From ZC4RG30 sp963777735 (lineage in GTDB: Bacteria > Pseudomonadota > Gammaproteobacteria > Steroidobacterales > Steroidobacteraceae): DNA of 64,000 bases. Position numbers and translations under genes: made by a program. Shown here piece by piece: positions 43,257 to 52,231 of this stretch. The stretch lies in contig CAVZRQ010000010.1 of NCBI GenBank assembly GCA_963777735.1, positions 62,001 through 126,000 on the forward strand, given 5' to 3'. Every line of letters begins with the position of its first letter. Position 1 is the stretch's first letter. The notes beneath the pieces were generated by a model that was not told the DNA's origin, made no database searches, and worked only from the letters and a program-made list of their open reading frames with translations.

Positions 43257-44871
43257 ACAGCAGCTTCATGCCGCGCTGTCTCCCTGCGAGCCGGGCCCGC
43301 AGCCGTTGGCCATGGTGATGGCGCGGATATCCGCCGCGCAGGCAAGGCGAGGCCCGCAGCGGAGTACCAGCAAACTGGTGCTTCTCGGCAGTTTCCTCGT
43401 TGTCGCCGCGGCGGCGTCAATGCTGGTGCTGCGGCAGACGCCTGCGCCATCTGCGCGGGATGCCGCGCCGGTTGCGTTGGATTCGCCAGCTCCAATTGTC
43501 ACGGGCGATGAAACTCCCGCAGCTGTGCCCGCGCAGACCGTCCAGGAAGCAGTTTCACCGCCAGTCGAAGAGCAGCGCGGGCCGGAGACGCTCGTCCCCC
43601 AAGTGAAACCATTCACCGTCCGCCTGCTGTCGCTTCGCAACAACGCCACGAACTCTTCCGCAAAACGGGCCATCAACGACTTTCATGCGGCGTTGGTCGA
43701 AGGCCTGCGTGCCGTGCCGGGCCTGGTGCTGGTGACAGAGGATTCTGCTGACTTCGCAGCGGATGCAACCACGGATTTCCGGCTGACACTTCGTGGCACC
43801 GATCTTCCCATCGACAAGTACGAGGTCAGGCTGGACGCCGAGTCATTCGCGCCTCGCGTGGTTCTGCCGATCGTATTCCGTGGCGACATCGCGCCGGCGT
43901 GTACGGGCACAGGAGCACCGGACTGTGGCGATCCCTACAGCATGGCAGCCAGTGGCTTGCAGTTGCTGCGCAAGAGCGTATTCCAGTCTGATCCCGTTGT
44001 GCCGCAGGAGTTGCGAACCAGAATCCTGGACACCTCGCTGAGTGCCAGCGATCGATTGACCGCACTGTTGCAGAGCATCGTGCCAAGAGTTGCGCGTCCT
44101 GGGGTCGAACGCCCGAAACATCTCCTGGAAGATCCGCAAGTTGTCCGCAGTCTTGCCGATCTCGCAGCAACCGCCAGCGATCCGGTGATTCGTGCCCGGG
44201 TGTGGAGCGCCATACGCAACATGAACGCCACCGGATTCATCCCCTGGCTGGCCGATGCACTGCGTCTGGATAGCGACGGGAAAGTGCGCCTGGAGGCTGC
44301 TACCACGCTGGCCACCAATTTCGCGACAGACCCGCAAGCGCGTGCCGCTCTCGAAGCCGCCGCACAGCAGGATCCCGTCCCGGCCGTCCGCGCGGTGGCG
44401 CGCCGCGGATTTCTGGGAGAGACCGCATGGCTCGAATACGCCGTCAGCACGGTGAAAGACACGAGCCTGACTCCCGAAGCGCGTATCGAGGCCTTGCTCA
44501 TCATGGCCAACCAGCCGGGAAGGGCGCCCGATCTCGGCAGCCTTCTAAACGACCATGAAGCCATCGAGGCATTTGCCGACGCATTCTCCAGGGTGCAGGC
44601 ATCGACAGGTCTGGAGGGGCCAAACATGGTCCTGCTCGGCCGAATGGACTCCATCTACCATCCCGCAATCACTGGTTTGCTCCTCGACAGTCTGGAACGA
44701 GCTGTGCAGCCGTCGACCAGGCAGTCGATCGTCGGGCAGCTCTCTCGCCGCAGTGCGGACGAGCGTGTCCAGGCGGTGCTCGGGAAGCTCAGCGTTGAGG
44801 ATGCAGATCCGGAGCTGCGGAAAATGGCGCTGCAGGCGATTCGGTCATCCGCAGCGCCGATCATCCGGTAG
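43246..44871 (+). CDS. Single-span membrane protein with HEAT-like repeats, putative anti-sigma partner
   Basis: This 541-residue protein has a short cytoplasmic N-terminus (about 42 residues, LEQQLHAALSPCEPGPQPLAMVMARI), one membrane span (LVLLGSFLVVAAAASMLVL), a Pro/Ala-rich linker, a periplasmic middle domain with two cysteines and C-terminal HEAT-like helical repeats (DPVIRARVWSAIRNM, DGKVRLEAATTLATNF, DPELRKMALQAIRSS). The location and topology resemble an anti-sigma factor, but the zinc HxxxCxxC motif is absent. A non-classical anti-sigma or signal-sensing role is inferred from its overlap with the sigma gene. Confidence 0.78.
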   Translation: MNLEQQLHAALSPCEPGPQPLAMVMARISAAQARRGPQRSTSKLVLLGSFLVVAAAASMLVLRQTPAPSARDAAPVALDSPAPIVTGDETPAAVPAQTVQEAVSPPVEEQRGPETLVPQVKPFTVRLLSLRNNATNSSAKRAINDFHAALVEGLRAVPGLVLVTEDSADFAADATTDFRLTLRGTDLPIDKYEVRLDAESFAPRVVLPIVFRGDIAPACTGTGAPDCGDPYSMAASGLQLLRKSVFQSDPVVPQELRTRILDTSLSASDRLTALLQSIVPRVARPGVERPKHLLEDPQVVRSLADLAATASDPVIRARVWSAIRNMNATGFIPWLADALRLDSDGKVRLEAATTLATNFATDPQARAALEAAAQQDPVPAVRAVARRGFLGETAWLEYAVSTVKDTSLTPEARIEALLIMANQPGRAPDLGSLLNDHEAIEAFADAFSRVQASTGLEGPNMVLLGRMDSIYHPAITGLLLDSLERAVQPSTRQSIVGQLSRRSADERVQAVLGKLSVEDADPELRKMALQAIRSSAAPIIR

Positions 44872-44945
44872 CGCCGGCAGCCAGGCTGCCAGTTGGCGGA
44901 AAAATCGGCATACAATCGACCCCAATAACCCGGGGGAAAATGTCC

Positions 44946-45869
44946 ATGAGAAGAGAAAAAGCCCAAGTCGCCATCACGTTCTGCTCACTCGTCGCTGGCC
45001 TGGCCTTCGCGGCAAATGCCACGGCGGCAGCCCCGACAGGATGCAGCCGTGAGACGCTCGTGAAGCTGGCCGACTCCTATGTCAGTGCCCAGAAGACCGG
45101 CAAGCCCGCCACGCTCTCCCTCGCAGCCAATGCGTACTACGGGGAGAACGACAAGGCCATGGATATTGGCAAGGGCGTGCTGGCCAAAGCCCTGGTGGTC
45201 GACTTCACCCGCAGCCTCTACGACACGACGCAATGCGCCACCTTCACGGAACTGGTGGCCGCCACGGATCCGCACCCGTACGTGATCCACACGCGCATCG
45301 AGGCGACCAGCGACGGCAAGGTCAAGAAGATGGAGTCGGTGGTGACGGACGAGGGGGATTGGGTGTTCGGCGCAACCCAGTTCCTTGGCTTCACCAAGGC
45401 CGAGAATTGGGACGAGATCCCCGTGGCCAAGCGCGACACGCGGCAGGCCATCCAGGCTGCGGCCGACGCGTACCTGAACAATTGGGGGGACCCGGCCCTC
45501 CCGGTGCCGCATGGCACGCCCTGCGCCCAGCTTGAGGGCCGCATGTACAAAACCACCAACCGGGACCCGGCGAAAAATGCCTGCGACATGGGCGCGTTCC
45601 CGGAGAAGCTCAACGTGACCAACCGTCGCTACGTCATCGACGAGACCCTCGGCGCAGTTTCCATCTTCCACAGCTTCCCCTGGCTCGATGCAGGAATACC
45701 AAAAGACCCGGGGACCCAGGCCGCTCAAGTGTTTCGGGTTGAGGGCGGCAAGAATCGCTACCTCCACGAAGTCACGGCTTGCACGACGCCAGGCTGTGGC
45801 AGGGGAAGGCCGCCGGCAGCACCGCCGGGGGCAGCGGCACCCGCACCGGCCGCACCCGGAGCCAAGTAG
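44946..45869 (+). CDS. Exported DUF8021-like protein
   Basis: This 307-residue protein has a signal peptide (AITFCSLVAGLAFAANATAAA) and a body beginning GCSRETLVKLADSYVSAQKTGKP, similar in layout to the protein at 27996-28904. The C-terminus ends in a Pro/Ala-rich tail after the paired cysteines of ACTTPGCGRGRPP. ATG at 44946 is eight bases from GGGGGA; an ATG two codons earlier is nearly as likely. Function is unknown and the family assignment is tentative. It lies between the HEAT-repeat gene and pgm on the same strand. Confidence 0.65.
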   Translation: MRREKAQVAITFCSLVAGLAFAANATAAAPTGCSRETLVKLADSYVSAQKTGKPATLSLAANAYYGENDKAMDIGKGVLAKALVVDFTRSLYDTTQCATFTELVAATDPHPYVIHTRIEATSDGKVKKMESVVTDEGDWVFGATQFLGFTKAENWDEIPVAKRDTRQAIQAAADAYLNNWGDPALPVPHGTPCAQLEGRMYKTTNRDPAKNACDMGAFPEKLNVTNRRYVIDETLGAVSIFHSFPWLDAGIPKDPGTQAAQVFRVEGGKNRYLHEVTACTTPGCGRGRPPAAPPGAAAPAPAAPGAK

Positions 45870-45889
45870 TCTTTAAAGCTCCGCTGGTT

Positions 45890-45924
45890 GGTACGCTCGG
45901 GTCACAATTGGGCCCGAGCGTACC
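45890..45924. repeat. Intergenic palindrome, copy 1 (5' of pgm)
   Basis: GGTACGCTCGGG pairs with CCCGAGCGTACC across an 11-base loop. The same arms recur at 47609-47640 after pgm. No T-run follows, and no other copy was seen in the window. It may be a REP-like element or an mRNA-stabilising hairpin. Confidence 0.75.
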
Positions 45925-45944
45925 GCCCCTTCCGGAGATCTACA

Positions 45945-47590
45945 TTGCCTTTGTCCCCATTGGCCGGCAAACCGGCACCCAAAGAAATCCTCGCTGACCT
46001 CGCGCAACTCGAACGCGCCTACTTCGATCAGCGTCCTGACATGGACGATCCGGCGCAACGCGTCAGCTTCGGCACCAGCGGCCATCGCGGCTCTTCGCTC
46101 AAGGGCTCGTTCAACGAGCCGCACATCCTCGCGATCACGCAGGCCATCTGCGACTACCGCCGCGCCGAGGGCATCGACGGCCCGCTGTACGTCGGCAAGG
46201 ACACGCACTTTCTCTCCGGCCCGGCGCAGACGTTCGGCGCTGGAAGTGCTGGCCGCCAATGCCGCGCACACCATCATCCAGTCGGGCGATGGCTACACGC
46301 CTACGCCGGTGATCTCGCGCGCCATCCTGGCCCACAACCGCGGCAACGTCGCGCGCAAGGCAGACGGCGTCGTCATCACGCCATCGCACAACCCGCCGGA
46401 AGATGGTGGTTTCAAGTACAACCCGCCCGATGGCGGACCTGCCGACACGGCGGTGACCAAATGGATCCAGGATCGCGCCAACGCATTGCTGCGCGATGGA
46501 AATCGCGATGTGAAGCGCAGCCGCGTATTCGCTCGTGGGCGGCACGATTCACGAGGAGGATCTTGCGCAACCCTATATCGACGACCTGGCGCAGGTCATC
46601 GACATGGAGGCCATCCGCGCGGCATCGCTGAAGCTCGGTGTCGATCCGCTGGGCGGCGCGGGCGTGGCCTACTGGGATCGCATCAGTGCGCGCTACGGCA
46701 TCCACATCGAGGTGGTGAACTCCCGCGTGGATCCCACCTTCGGTTTCATGACGGTGGACCACGACGGCAAGATCCGCATGGACTGCTCGAGCCCGTATGC
46801 GATGGCGAGCCTGGTCGGGCTGAAGGATCGATTCCAGGTCGCCTTTGCCAATGATGCAGACGCAGACCGCCATGGCATCGTGACGCCCGGTGCCGGGCTC
46901 ATGAATCCCAACCACTACCTCGCCGTGGCCATCCGCTACCTGCTGACGCATCGTCCGCAATGGCCCGCCACCGCGGCGGTGGGCAAGACGCTGGTCAGCA
47001 GCAGCATGATCGATCGCGTGGTGTCAGGACTGCAGCGCCAGCTCTCCGAAGTGCCCGTGGGCTTCAAGTGGTTCGTGCAGGGACTGTTCAGCGGCACGAT
47101 GTGTTTCGGTGGAGAAGAGAGCGCGGGCGCCAGCTTCCTGCGCCGTGACGGCAGCGTGTGGACCACCGACAAGGATGGTCTCATCCTCAACCTGCTCGCG
47201 GCCGAGATGACCGCGCGCACGGGCAAGGATCCCGGCCAGCATTACGAGGAACTGACGGCGCAGTACGGTGCGCCGCGCTACACGCGCATCGATGCCGCTG
47301 CCAGCCCTGCGCAGAAGGCGCGGCTCGGCAAGCTCGCACCGAGCGACGTCACCGCGACCACGCTGGCCGGTGATGCCATCACCGCGCGCCTGACCAATGC
47401 ACCGGGCAACAACGCCGCGATCGGCGGCCTGAAGGTGACGACGTCGAACGGCTGGTTCGCGGCCCGGCCCTCGGGCACCGAAGATATCTACAAGATCTAC
47501 GCCGAGAGTTTCCGCGACGCGCAGCACCTGGCGCTGATCGTGGAGGAAGCGAAGCAGATCGTGACGAGTGCGCTGGAGCGGCCGGAGTAG
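45945..47590 (+). CDS. pgm: Phosphoglucomutase (two frameshifts)
   Basis: Read across two breaks this is a full-length alpha-D-phosphohexomutase of about 547 residues (E. coli Pgm has 546). Visible parts are VSFGTSGHRGSSLKGSFNE, the phosphoserine loop VVITPSHNPPEDGGFKYNPP, the metal site FANDADADRHGIV, the sugar-binding GGEESAGASF and RPSGTEDIYKIYAES. It interconverts glucose 1- and 6-phosphate. TTG at 45945, with CCGGAGA upstream, gives the usual length. Extra single bases near 46235 and 46528 shift the frame; the ends match the family, so these look like sequencing insertions. Confidence 0.93.
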
Positions 47591-47608
47591 ATCAGAGCCC
47601 GCTGTGTC

Positions 47609-47640
47609 GTACGCTCGGGTCCTGTTGAACCCGAGCGTAC
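47609..47640. repeat. Intergenic palindrome, copy 2 (3' of pgm)
   Basis: GTACGCTCGGGT pairs with ACCCGAGCGTAC across an 8-base loop, 18 bases after the pgm stop and 15 bases from the end of the convergent G8 gene. The arms match copy 1 at 45890-45924; the loops differ. Confidence 0.75.
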
Positions 47641-47655
47641 CGCCTGATCAATCGA

Positions 47656-50223
47656 TTACCGGCTGACCTGCACGGTCTCACCGCCGCCATGGCCGCCACG
47701 CTCGTCATCGCCCGGTGAGACGAGCTTCACCCACAGCGCATCCGGGCTCTTGTAGTACGAAGTGACTTTGGCCTTGCGCAGCGCATCGAGGCTCTCCTGC
47801 TGCGCGCCCGATGCGGCCTTGGTGAACCCCGGGATCTCCAGGACCACCCAATTGCCGGCATCCAGTTCGAGCACGTGGAGATCCATGGACGTCCGTTCGG
47901 TGACCGCCTTCATCTCCGTGTTGGCCCGCACGTTGGTGCCAATGGCAATGGAGAACTCCTTGCTTCCCTTGCGACTCAGCTTCACGGGCGGCACGTCGCC
48001 GCCTGGCGCGGCGCCAGCGCTGATGCCGCCAAAGCCGAATCCACGGCCATTGATGAAGCTCATGCGTCCGCCATCGCCCTTGCACACCGCAGCGTTCCAG
48101 GTCGGCTTGATCTGGCAGGCTTCCGTGTCGACAGCGATGCTGTCGTTCACGCCGTCATGGATGACCACGTAGGAATTGGGGCCAACGCCGAGCGAGCCGT
48201 CCCGGTCCTTGAACGCGGCGGTCTTGTACGCGACGCTGCCTGCCGCATTGTCGTTGCCCCACTTGCGCTCCATCGGCGGGTAGTACACCGGCTTGGCGTT
48301 CACGAACTTCACGTTCTGGATGGCATTGTTCGAGCTCGCCCCGAAGCTGGTGTACAGCAGGTGCGAGATCGCGCCCGTCTTGCGGGTGGCGTTGTCTTCG
48401 TAGTTGCGGAAGGTGGTGTTCACCACGTCATGCCGGTAGTCGTAGTACTCGTAACCGCGGATCGGGAAATCCGGCATCTGCGGCTTCGGCAGGCTGCGGC
48501 CGTAAGCCTTCTCCGCGGCAGTCTGCGGATTGCCGACGTTCTCGGTTTCGCCCACGAACAACGAATCGACGACCATCGAGGAGTATTCGAGCCCGCCGCC
48601 GCCAGCCGCGTGCGTGAAGCCCATCGCGTTGTCGGCGAACTTCACGTTCTTGAACTGGTGCAACGCGCCCCGGCCCCAGATGCCGCCATTGCGGTTCTTG
48701 TAGGTGGTGAGGTTCTCGAACACCGTCACCCGCGCCTTGCTGGTCGGATCAGCGGGATTCTCGAGACCCGTATGCGAACTGCCGGTCACCCCGAACGTGT
48801 TGTTCGCGTTGATGTTGCGGTCGAACATGAACCCGTCGTAGTTCGAGTGCGCGACATTGCCCTTGAACTCGCGGAAATGCGTGCGACGCGGCCAGGTGGC
48901 CTTGCTGATTTCCGTGCCTTCGAACTGGCCGTTCGGGTGCTCGGGCAAGGACATCCAGAAGCCGTTCGCATCGGATCCCGCCGCCACGTTGTCGCGGTAG
49001 GTGTTGTCCGGGTTGGTGATCCAGAAAGACGACACCGTGTTGTCGGAAGGCAGCACGACCTCTTTGGACTGCTGGCCGCGCGGTCCGGTCGCCTGACGCT
49101 CCTGCGTCGCCTCTCCCGCGGCGGCGAGATTGGTGGGCTCGCAGGGCTTGGACGTATGGCACTTGGTCTGGATCGCGAGGTTGCGGACAAACTCATTGCC
49201 GTGTTCGATGCCGTCTTCGAGGAAGAAGCAGTGACCCACGGTGTTGTAGGTGACGTTGTTCTCGACGCGCAGGTTGTTCGTGCCATGCACGGTCACGCAG
49301 CGGTTGAAGGTGTCGTGGATGGCCGCGTTCTTGATGTACTGACCCTTGCCTTCGCCCACCAGATGCCAGTGGATCGGATAACGCGCCAGCGTCAGGTTCT
49401 GACCCATGCGGTTGAGCTCGATGCCCGACACATACATCTTGCTCGAGGGCATCGCCATGATGTGCCCACCGAAGAACGACTGTTCCGCGTCGGCCGAGGC
49501 CTGGATCTTGATGTTGCGTGTGAGGTTGGCCACTTCGCCGCGCTGATCCACGTCGAAGGTGATCTTGCCGAAGTGCATGTAATCGAGCTTGCGATCGAGC
49601 GTGATGTTGTTGCCGCTGATGGCAGTGATGGTGCGGCGCTCGGCCTGCCGCGGATCGTAATCCGTCGACGCGAGGACGATCTCGTCGCCGACGCGCCAGC
49701 CGCCAGCATTGAGTACCTGGATCGAGGTGGCGCCAGCCGCGGCAGTCGCCGCCAGCTTGGACCAGGTGTTGGTGCGATCGCCGTGCAGGTTCAGCGTTCC
49801 GCCCGAGAGCATGATGCCGCGATCACCCATGCCGGCCATGACGTCTTCACCCTTCACGTTGTCGGTGAGGGTGATGGTGGCCTTGCGGGCGTGGGGAGCG
49901 GCTTCGCTGCCGATGGCGAGCTCACCGTGCAACATGATCCACTCGGTGGTCAGTTCCAGGTCGGCGTTGCTGGCGAAAGTGAGTTTGCCGTCGATGGAGA
50001 GGCCGCCCAGTGCGGGAGGGCTGACATCCAGCACGACTTCCTTGTCCTTCCCGATGGTGACCTTGTCGCCCGCGGCGGGCACCTTGCGGTTGGGCCAGGT
50101 GGCCGGATCAGACCAGAGGCTGGCCCCCGCGGTCGATTGGGCTGCATTCGCGGCAACGGTGCCGGCAAGAAGCATGGCTGGAACGAACGACGCAACAAGT
50201 GCCGAGCGATAAAGGCTTTTCAT
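47656..50223 (-). CDS. Secreted G8-domain/beta-helix protein, copy A (CEMIP/TMEM2-like)
   Basis: This 855-residue protein is intact. It has a signal peptide (VASFVPAMLLAGTVAANA), a G8 domain (about residues 35-150: WSDPATWPNRKVPAAGDKVTI, LGGLSIDGKLTFA) and a long right-handed beta-helix region with RYPIHWHLVG, NRCVTVHGTNNLRVENNVTYNTVGHCFFLEDGIEHGN, closely matching the core of human CEMIP and TMEM2, which act in hyaluronan breakdown. A C-terminal module of about 110 residues follows (KEFSIAIGTNVRANTEM, DALWVKLV). ATG at 50223 has AGAGGGG upstream. Four paralogues lie head-to-tail at 53.5-64 kb. The substrate is unknown; polysaccharide binding or cleavage is inferred. Confidence 0.9.
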   Translation of the reverse strand: MKSLYRSALVASFVPAMLLAGTVAANAAQSTAGASLWSDPATWPNRKVPAAGDKVTIGKDKEVVLDVSPPALGGLSIDGKLTFASNADLELTTEWIMLHGELAIGSEAAPHARKATITLTDNVKGEDVMAGMGDRGIMLSGGTLNLHGDRTNTWSKLAATAAAGATSIQVLNAGGWRVGDEIVLASTDYDPRQAERRTITAISGNNITLDRKLDYMHFGKITFDVDQRGEVANLTRNIKIQASADAEQSFFGGHIMAMPSSKMYVSGIELNRMGQNLTLARYPIHWHLVGEGKGQYIKNAAIHDTFNRCVTVHGTNNLRVENNVTYNTVGHCFFLEDGIEHGNEFVRNLAIQTKCHTSKPCEPTNLAAAGEATQERQATGPRGQQSKEVVLPSDNTVSSFWITNPDNTYRDNVAAGSDANGFWMSLPEHPNGQFEGTEISKATWPRRTHFREFKGNVAHSNYDGFMFDRNINANNTFGVTGSSHTGLENPADPTSKARVTVFENLTTYKNRNGGIWGRGALHQFKNVKFADNAMGFTHAAGGGGLEYSSMVVDSLFVGETENVGNPQTAAEKAYGRSLPKPQMPDFPIRGYEYYDYRHDVVNTTFRNYEDNATRKTGAISHLLYTSFGASSNNAIQNVKFVNAKPVYYPPMERKWGNDNAAGSVAYKTAAFKDRDGSLGVGPNSYVVIHDGVNDSIAVDTEACQIKPTWNAAVCKGDGGRMSFINGRGFGFGGISAGAAPGGDVPPVKLSRKGSKEFSIAIGTNVRANTEMKAVTERTSMDLHVLELDAGNWVVLEIPGFTKAASGAQQESLDALRKAKVTSYYKSPDALWVKLVSPGDDERGGHGGGETVQVSR

Positions 50224-50292
50224 GATCCCCTCTTTGCCCTGGACGGTCCCAGGGATGTTTATCAGCCGGAGGATAGCGCGGAATTCGCCACC

Positions 50293-50341
50293 TTGCGCGA
50301 CCTCCCCGGCGCGCCCTATACTGAACAAGATGGTTCAGTAT
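50293..50341 (+). promoter_or_regulatory. Promoter and operator of the second ArsR/SRPBCC pair
   Basis: TTGCGC (50293-50298) and TATACT (50317-50322) are 18 bases apart. ATACTGAAC (50318-50326) and GTTCAGTAT (50333-50341) form a perfect 9-bp inverted repeat over the -10 box. The predicted transcript start coincides with the ATG at 50330, so the message may be leaderless. Confidence 0.7.
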
Positions 50342-50704
50342 CAACCCATGCAGTTCAGCGCCTCTTTCGCCGCCTTGGCGGACGCCACGCGCCGCGGCGT
50401 TCTCGAACAACTCGGCCGGGCAGACGCTTCGATCACCGAACTCGCCGACCGGTTCGACATGACCCTCACCGGCATGAAGAAGCACGTCGGCGTGCTCGAG
50501 CAGGCCGGTCTCGTCACCACCGAGAAGATCGGGCGCGTCCGCACCTGCCGGATCGGCCCTTCCCGTCTCGAAGAGGAGATGGAGTGGATCGCGAACTATC
50601 GCAAGGTCTGGGACGCGCGCTTCGACGCGCTCGACCGCGTGGTCGACCAGCTGAAACGCCGGGACAAACTCCGTCAACGTCGCAACACGAGAACCAGCTC
50701 ATGA
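50330..50704 (+). CDS. ArsR-family transcriptional regulator (second pair)
   Basis: This 124-residue winged-helix regulator has SFAALADATRRGVLEQLGRADASITELADRF and LTGMKKHVGVLEQAGLV. There is no metal-site cysteine motif. ATG at 50330 coincides with the predicted transcript start; ATG at 50348 is an alternative that would leave the operator entirely upstream. Neither has a clear Shine-Dalgarno sequence. It overlaps the SRPBCC gene by 4 bases (ATGA). The operator overlaps its own promoter, and the gene is divergent from G8 copy A. Confidence 0.9.
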   Translation: MVQYQPMQFSASFAALADATRRGVLEQLGRADASITELADRFDMTLTGMKKHVGVLEQAGLVTTEKIGRVRTCRIGPSRLEEEMEWIANYRKVWDARFDALDRVVDQLKRRDKLRQRRNTRTSS

Positions 50705-51192
50705 CAAACCCCACCACCGTGCAGCGCAAGTCCGATCTCGAGGTCGTCGTCACGCGCACCGTCGACGCGCCGGCGCGCCTCGTCTTCGAGGCCTGGACGA
50801 CGGCCGAGCTGTTCAAGCAATGGTGGGTGCCGAAGTCGTTCGGGATGACCCTGCGCTCCTGCGAACTGGACGTTCGCGTCGGCGGCGGTTACCGACTGGT
50901 CTTCGGTGAGGATCCCGAGAACACGATGGCGTTCTTCGGCACCTATCTCGAGGTGGTGCCACCTTCGCGGCTCGTGTGGACCAACGAGGAAGGCGGCGAC
51001 GCGGGGCCGGTGACCACGGTCACGCTCGATGAAAAGGACGGCAAGACGCTGGTGGTTTTGATCGAGCGTTATCCCACGAAGGAAGCCCTGGATGCCGCCG
51101 GCACCGGCGCGCAGGAGGCGTTGCATGAAACGTTCAGTCAGCTGGATGAGTTGCTGGTGACGATGGGCGCAACCGCTGACTCGCCGTCATGA
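50701..51192 (+). CDS. SRPBCC (AHSA1-like) domain protein
   Basis: This 163-residue protein is one SRPBCC domain: VVVTRTVDAPARLVFEAWTTAELFKQWWVPKSFG, GGGYRLVF and HETFSQLDELLV near the end, typical of AHSA1-type proteins. The ligand is unknown. It overlaps the ArsR gene stop (ATGA) and is probably controlled by it. The convergent LysR gene overlaps its last 6 bases. Compare the tandem-domain version at 41221-42165. Confidence 0.92.
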   Translation: MTNPTTVQRKSDLEVVVTRTVDAPARLVFEAWTTAELFKQWWVPKSFGMTLRSCELDVRVGGGYRLVFGEDPENTMAFFGTYLEVVPPSRLVWTNEEGGDAGPVTTVTLDEKDGKTLVVLIERYPTKEALDAAGTGAQEALHETFSQLDELLVTMGATADSPS

Positions 51193-52107
51193 GCCATCCA
51201 ATCCCTTTCTAACCCAGCCCTTCGCGTATAACCCCTCGCGCAGCCGCGGCGTCGCGAAATCGATGAACGCCCGCAGCTTCGCGGTGGGTCGTCGCTCCTG
51301 CACGTGAATGACGCTCACCGGCATGGGCTCGGGCTCAAATGGCTTCAGCACGATATCCAGCCGGCCGGACTCCACTGCCTCCGCCACCTGATAAGACAGC
51401 ACGCGCGTGATCCCGATGCCGGCCACGGCCGCGTCGATGGCGCACTCGGCGGTATTGACCAGCAACCGTGAGCGCACGCGCACCACGCGATCCTGCGGAA
51501 ACTGCCAGGCACTTTCGAGTCCGATGCCAGCGAAGGTGACGCAGGCGTGTTTCGCCAGATCTTCGGGCGATTGGGGCGCGCCATGCTGTGCAAGGTAAGC
51601 CGGACTGGCGCAGATCACAGTGCGCACCTTGCCGACCTGCGCCGCCACGAGGCGGCTATCGGGTAGTACGCCGATGCGGATGGCGAGATCAATGTGCTGC
51701 TCGATGAGATCCAGCGGTCGATCCGCGAGCACCAGCCGCACGTCTACCTGTGCATGGGTCTTCAGGAACTCCGTGATCACCGGCAATACATGCAGGCGGC
51801 CGAAAACTACCGGCGCGGTGACTACGAGCTCGCCCTGCGGCATGTTGTATTGACCCGATGCGCTGCGTTCGGCCTCGGCGAGTTCCTCCAGCAGCCGGCG
51901 GCAGGAGGCGAGATAGGCCACGCCCGTTTCGGTGAGCGCGAGCTTGCGGGTGGATCGCACGAACAGCCGCGCACCCAGATGTGATTCCAGCTCCGACACC
52001 TTGCGGCTCACCGTGGGCAGTGGCGTACGCAGCTGGCGGCTCGCCGCGGAGAAGCTGCCCGCCGAGGCCACCGCGACAAAGATCTCCATCGACTGCAGGC
52101 GGTCCAT
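51187..52107 (-). CDS. LysR-family transcriptional regulator
   Basis: This 306-residue regulator has the LysR helix-turn-helix near residues 17-40 (AGSFSAASRQLRTPLPTVSRKVSELESHLGARLFVRSTRKLALTETG as consecutive blocks) and a periplasmic-binding-like effector domain. It belongs to the CrgA/DhcR type. I chose ATG at 52107, which gives MDRLQSMEIFVAVA and normal length; earlier in-frame starts would run into the divergent promoter. It is divergent from the CMD-PPOX genes, with a perfect palindrome in between. Confidence 0.92.
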   Translation of the reverse strand: MDRLQSMEIFVAVASAGSFSAASRQLRTPLPTVSRKVSELESHLGARLFVRSTRKLALTETGVAYLASCRRLLEELAEAERSASGQYNMPQGELVVTAPVVFGRLHVLPVITEFLKTHAQVDVRLVLADRPLDLIEQHIDLAIRIGVLPDSRLVAAQVGKVRTVICASPAYLAQHGAPQSPEDLAKHACVTFAGIGLESAWQFPQDRVVRVRSRLLVNTAECAIDAAVAGIGITRVLSYQVAEAVESGRLDIVLKPFEPEPMPVSVIHVQERRPTAKLRAFIDFATPRLREGLYAKGWVRKGLDGS

Positions 52108-52117
52108 ATATTTCCGG

Positions 52118-52142
52118 ATATTGAGAGAATGTCTCTCAATAT
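52118..52142. promoter_or_regulatory. Perfect palindrome between LysR and CMD genes (likely LysR site)
   Basis: ATATTGAGAGA (52118-52128), ATG, TCTCTCAATAT (52132-52142) is an 11-bp inverted repeat with a T-N11-A core. It lies 11 bases upstream of the LysR start and about 90 bases from the divergent gene, a standard place for LysR autoregulation and target activation. Confidence 0.75.
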
Positions 52143-52231
52143 TACCGTCTAGTTGCACAAGGTGAGAGGCCATAGATTGCTCCCACGCGCTTCGCAATTT
52201 CGCAGGCGCCGCAAAACCTGAGGAGCTGACC

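Noticed and set aside
47875..51192. A 1105-residue open frame on the plus strand opposite G8 copy A
   Set aside because: Its last 163 codons are the real SRPBCC gene; the rest is the antisense shadow of the G8 gene.
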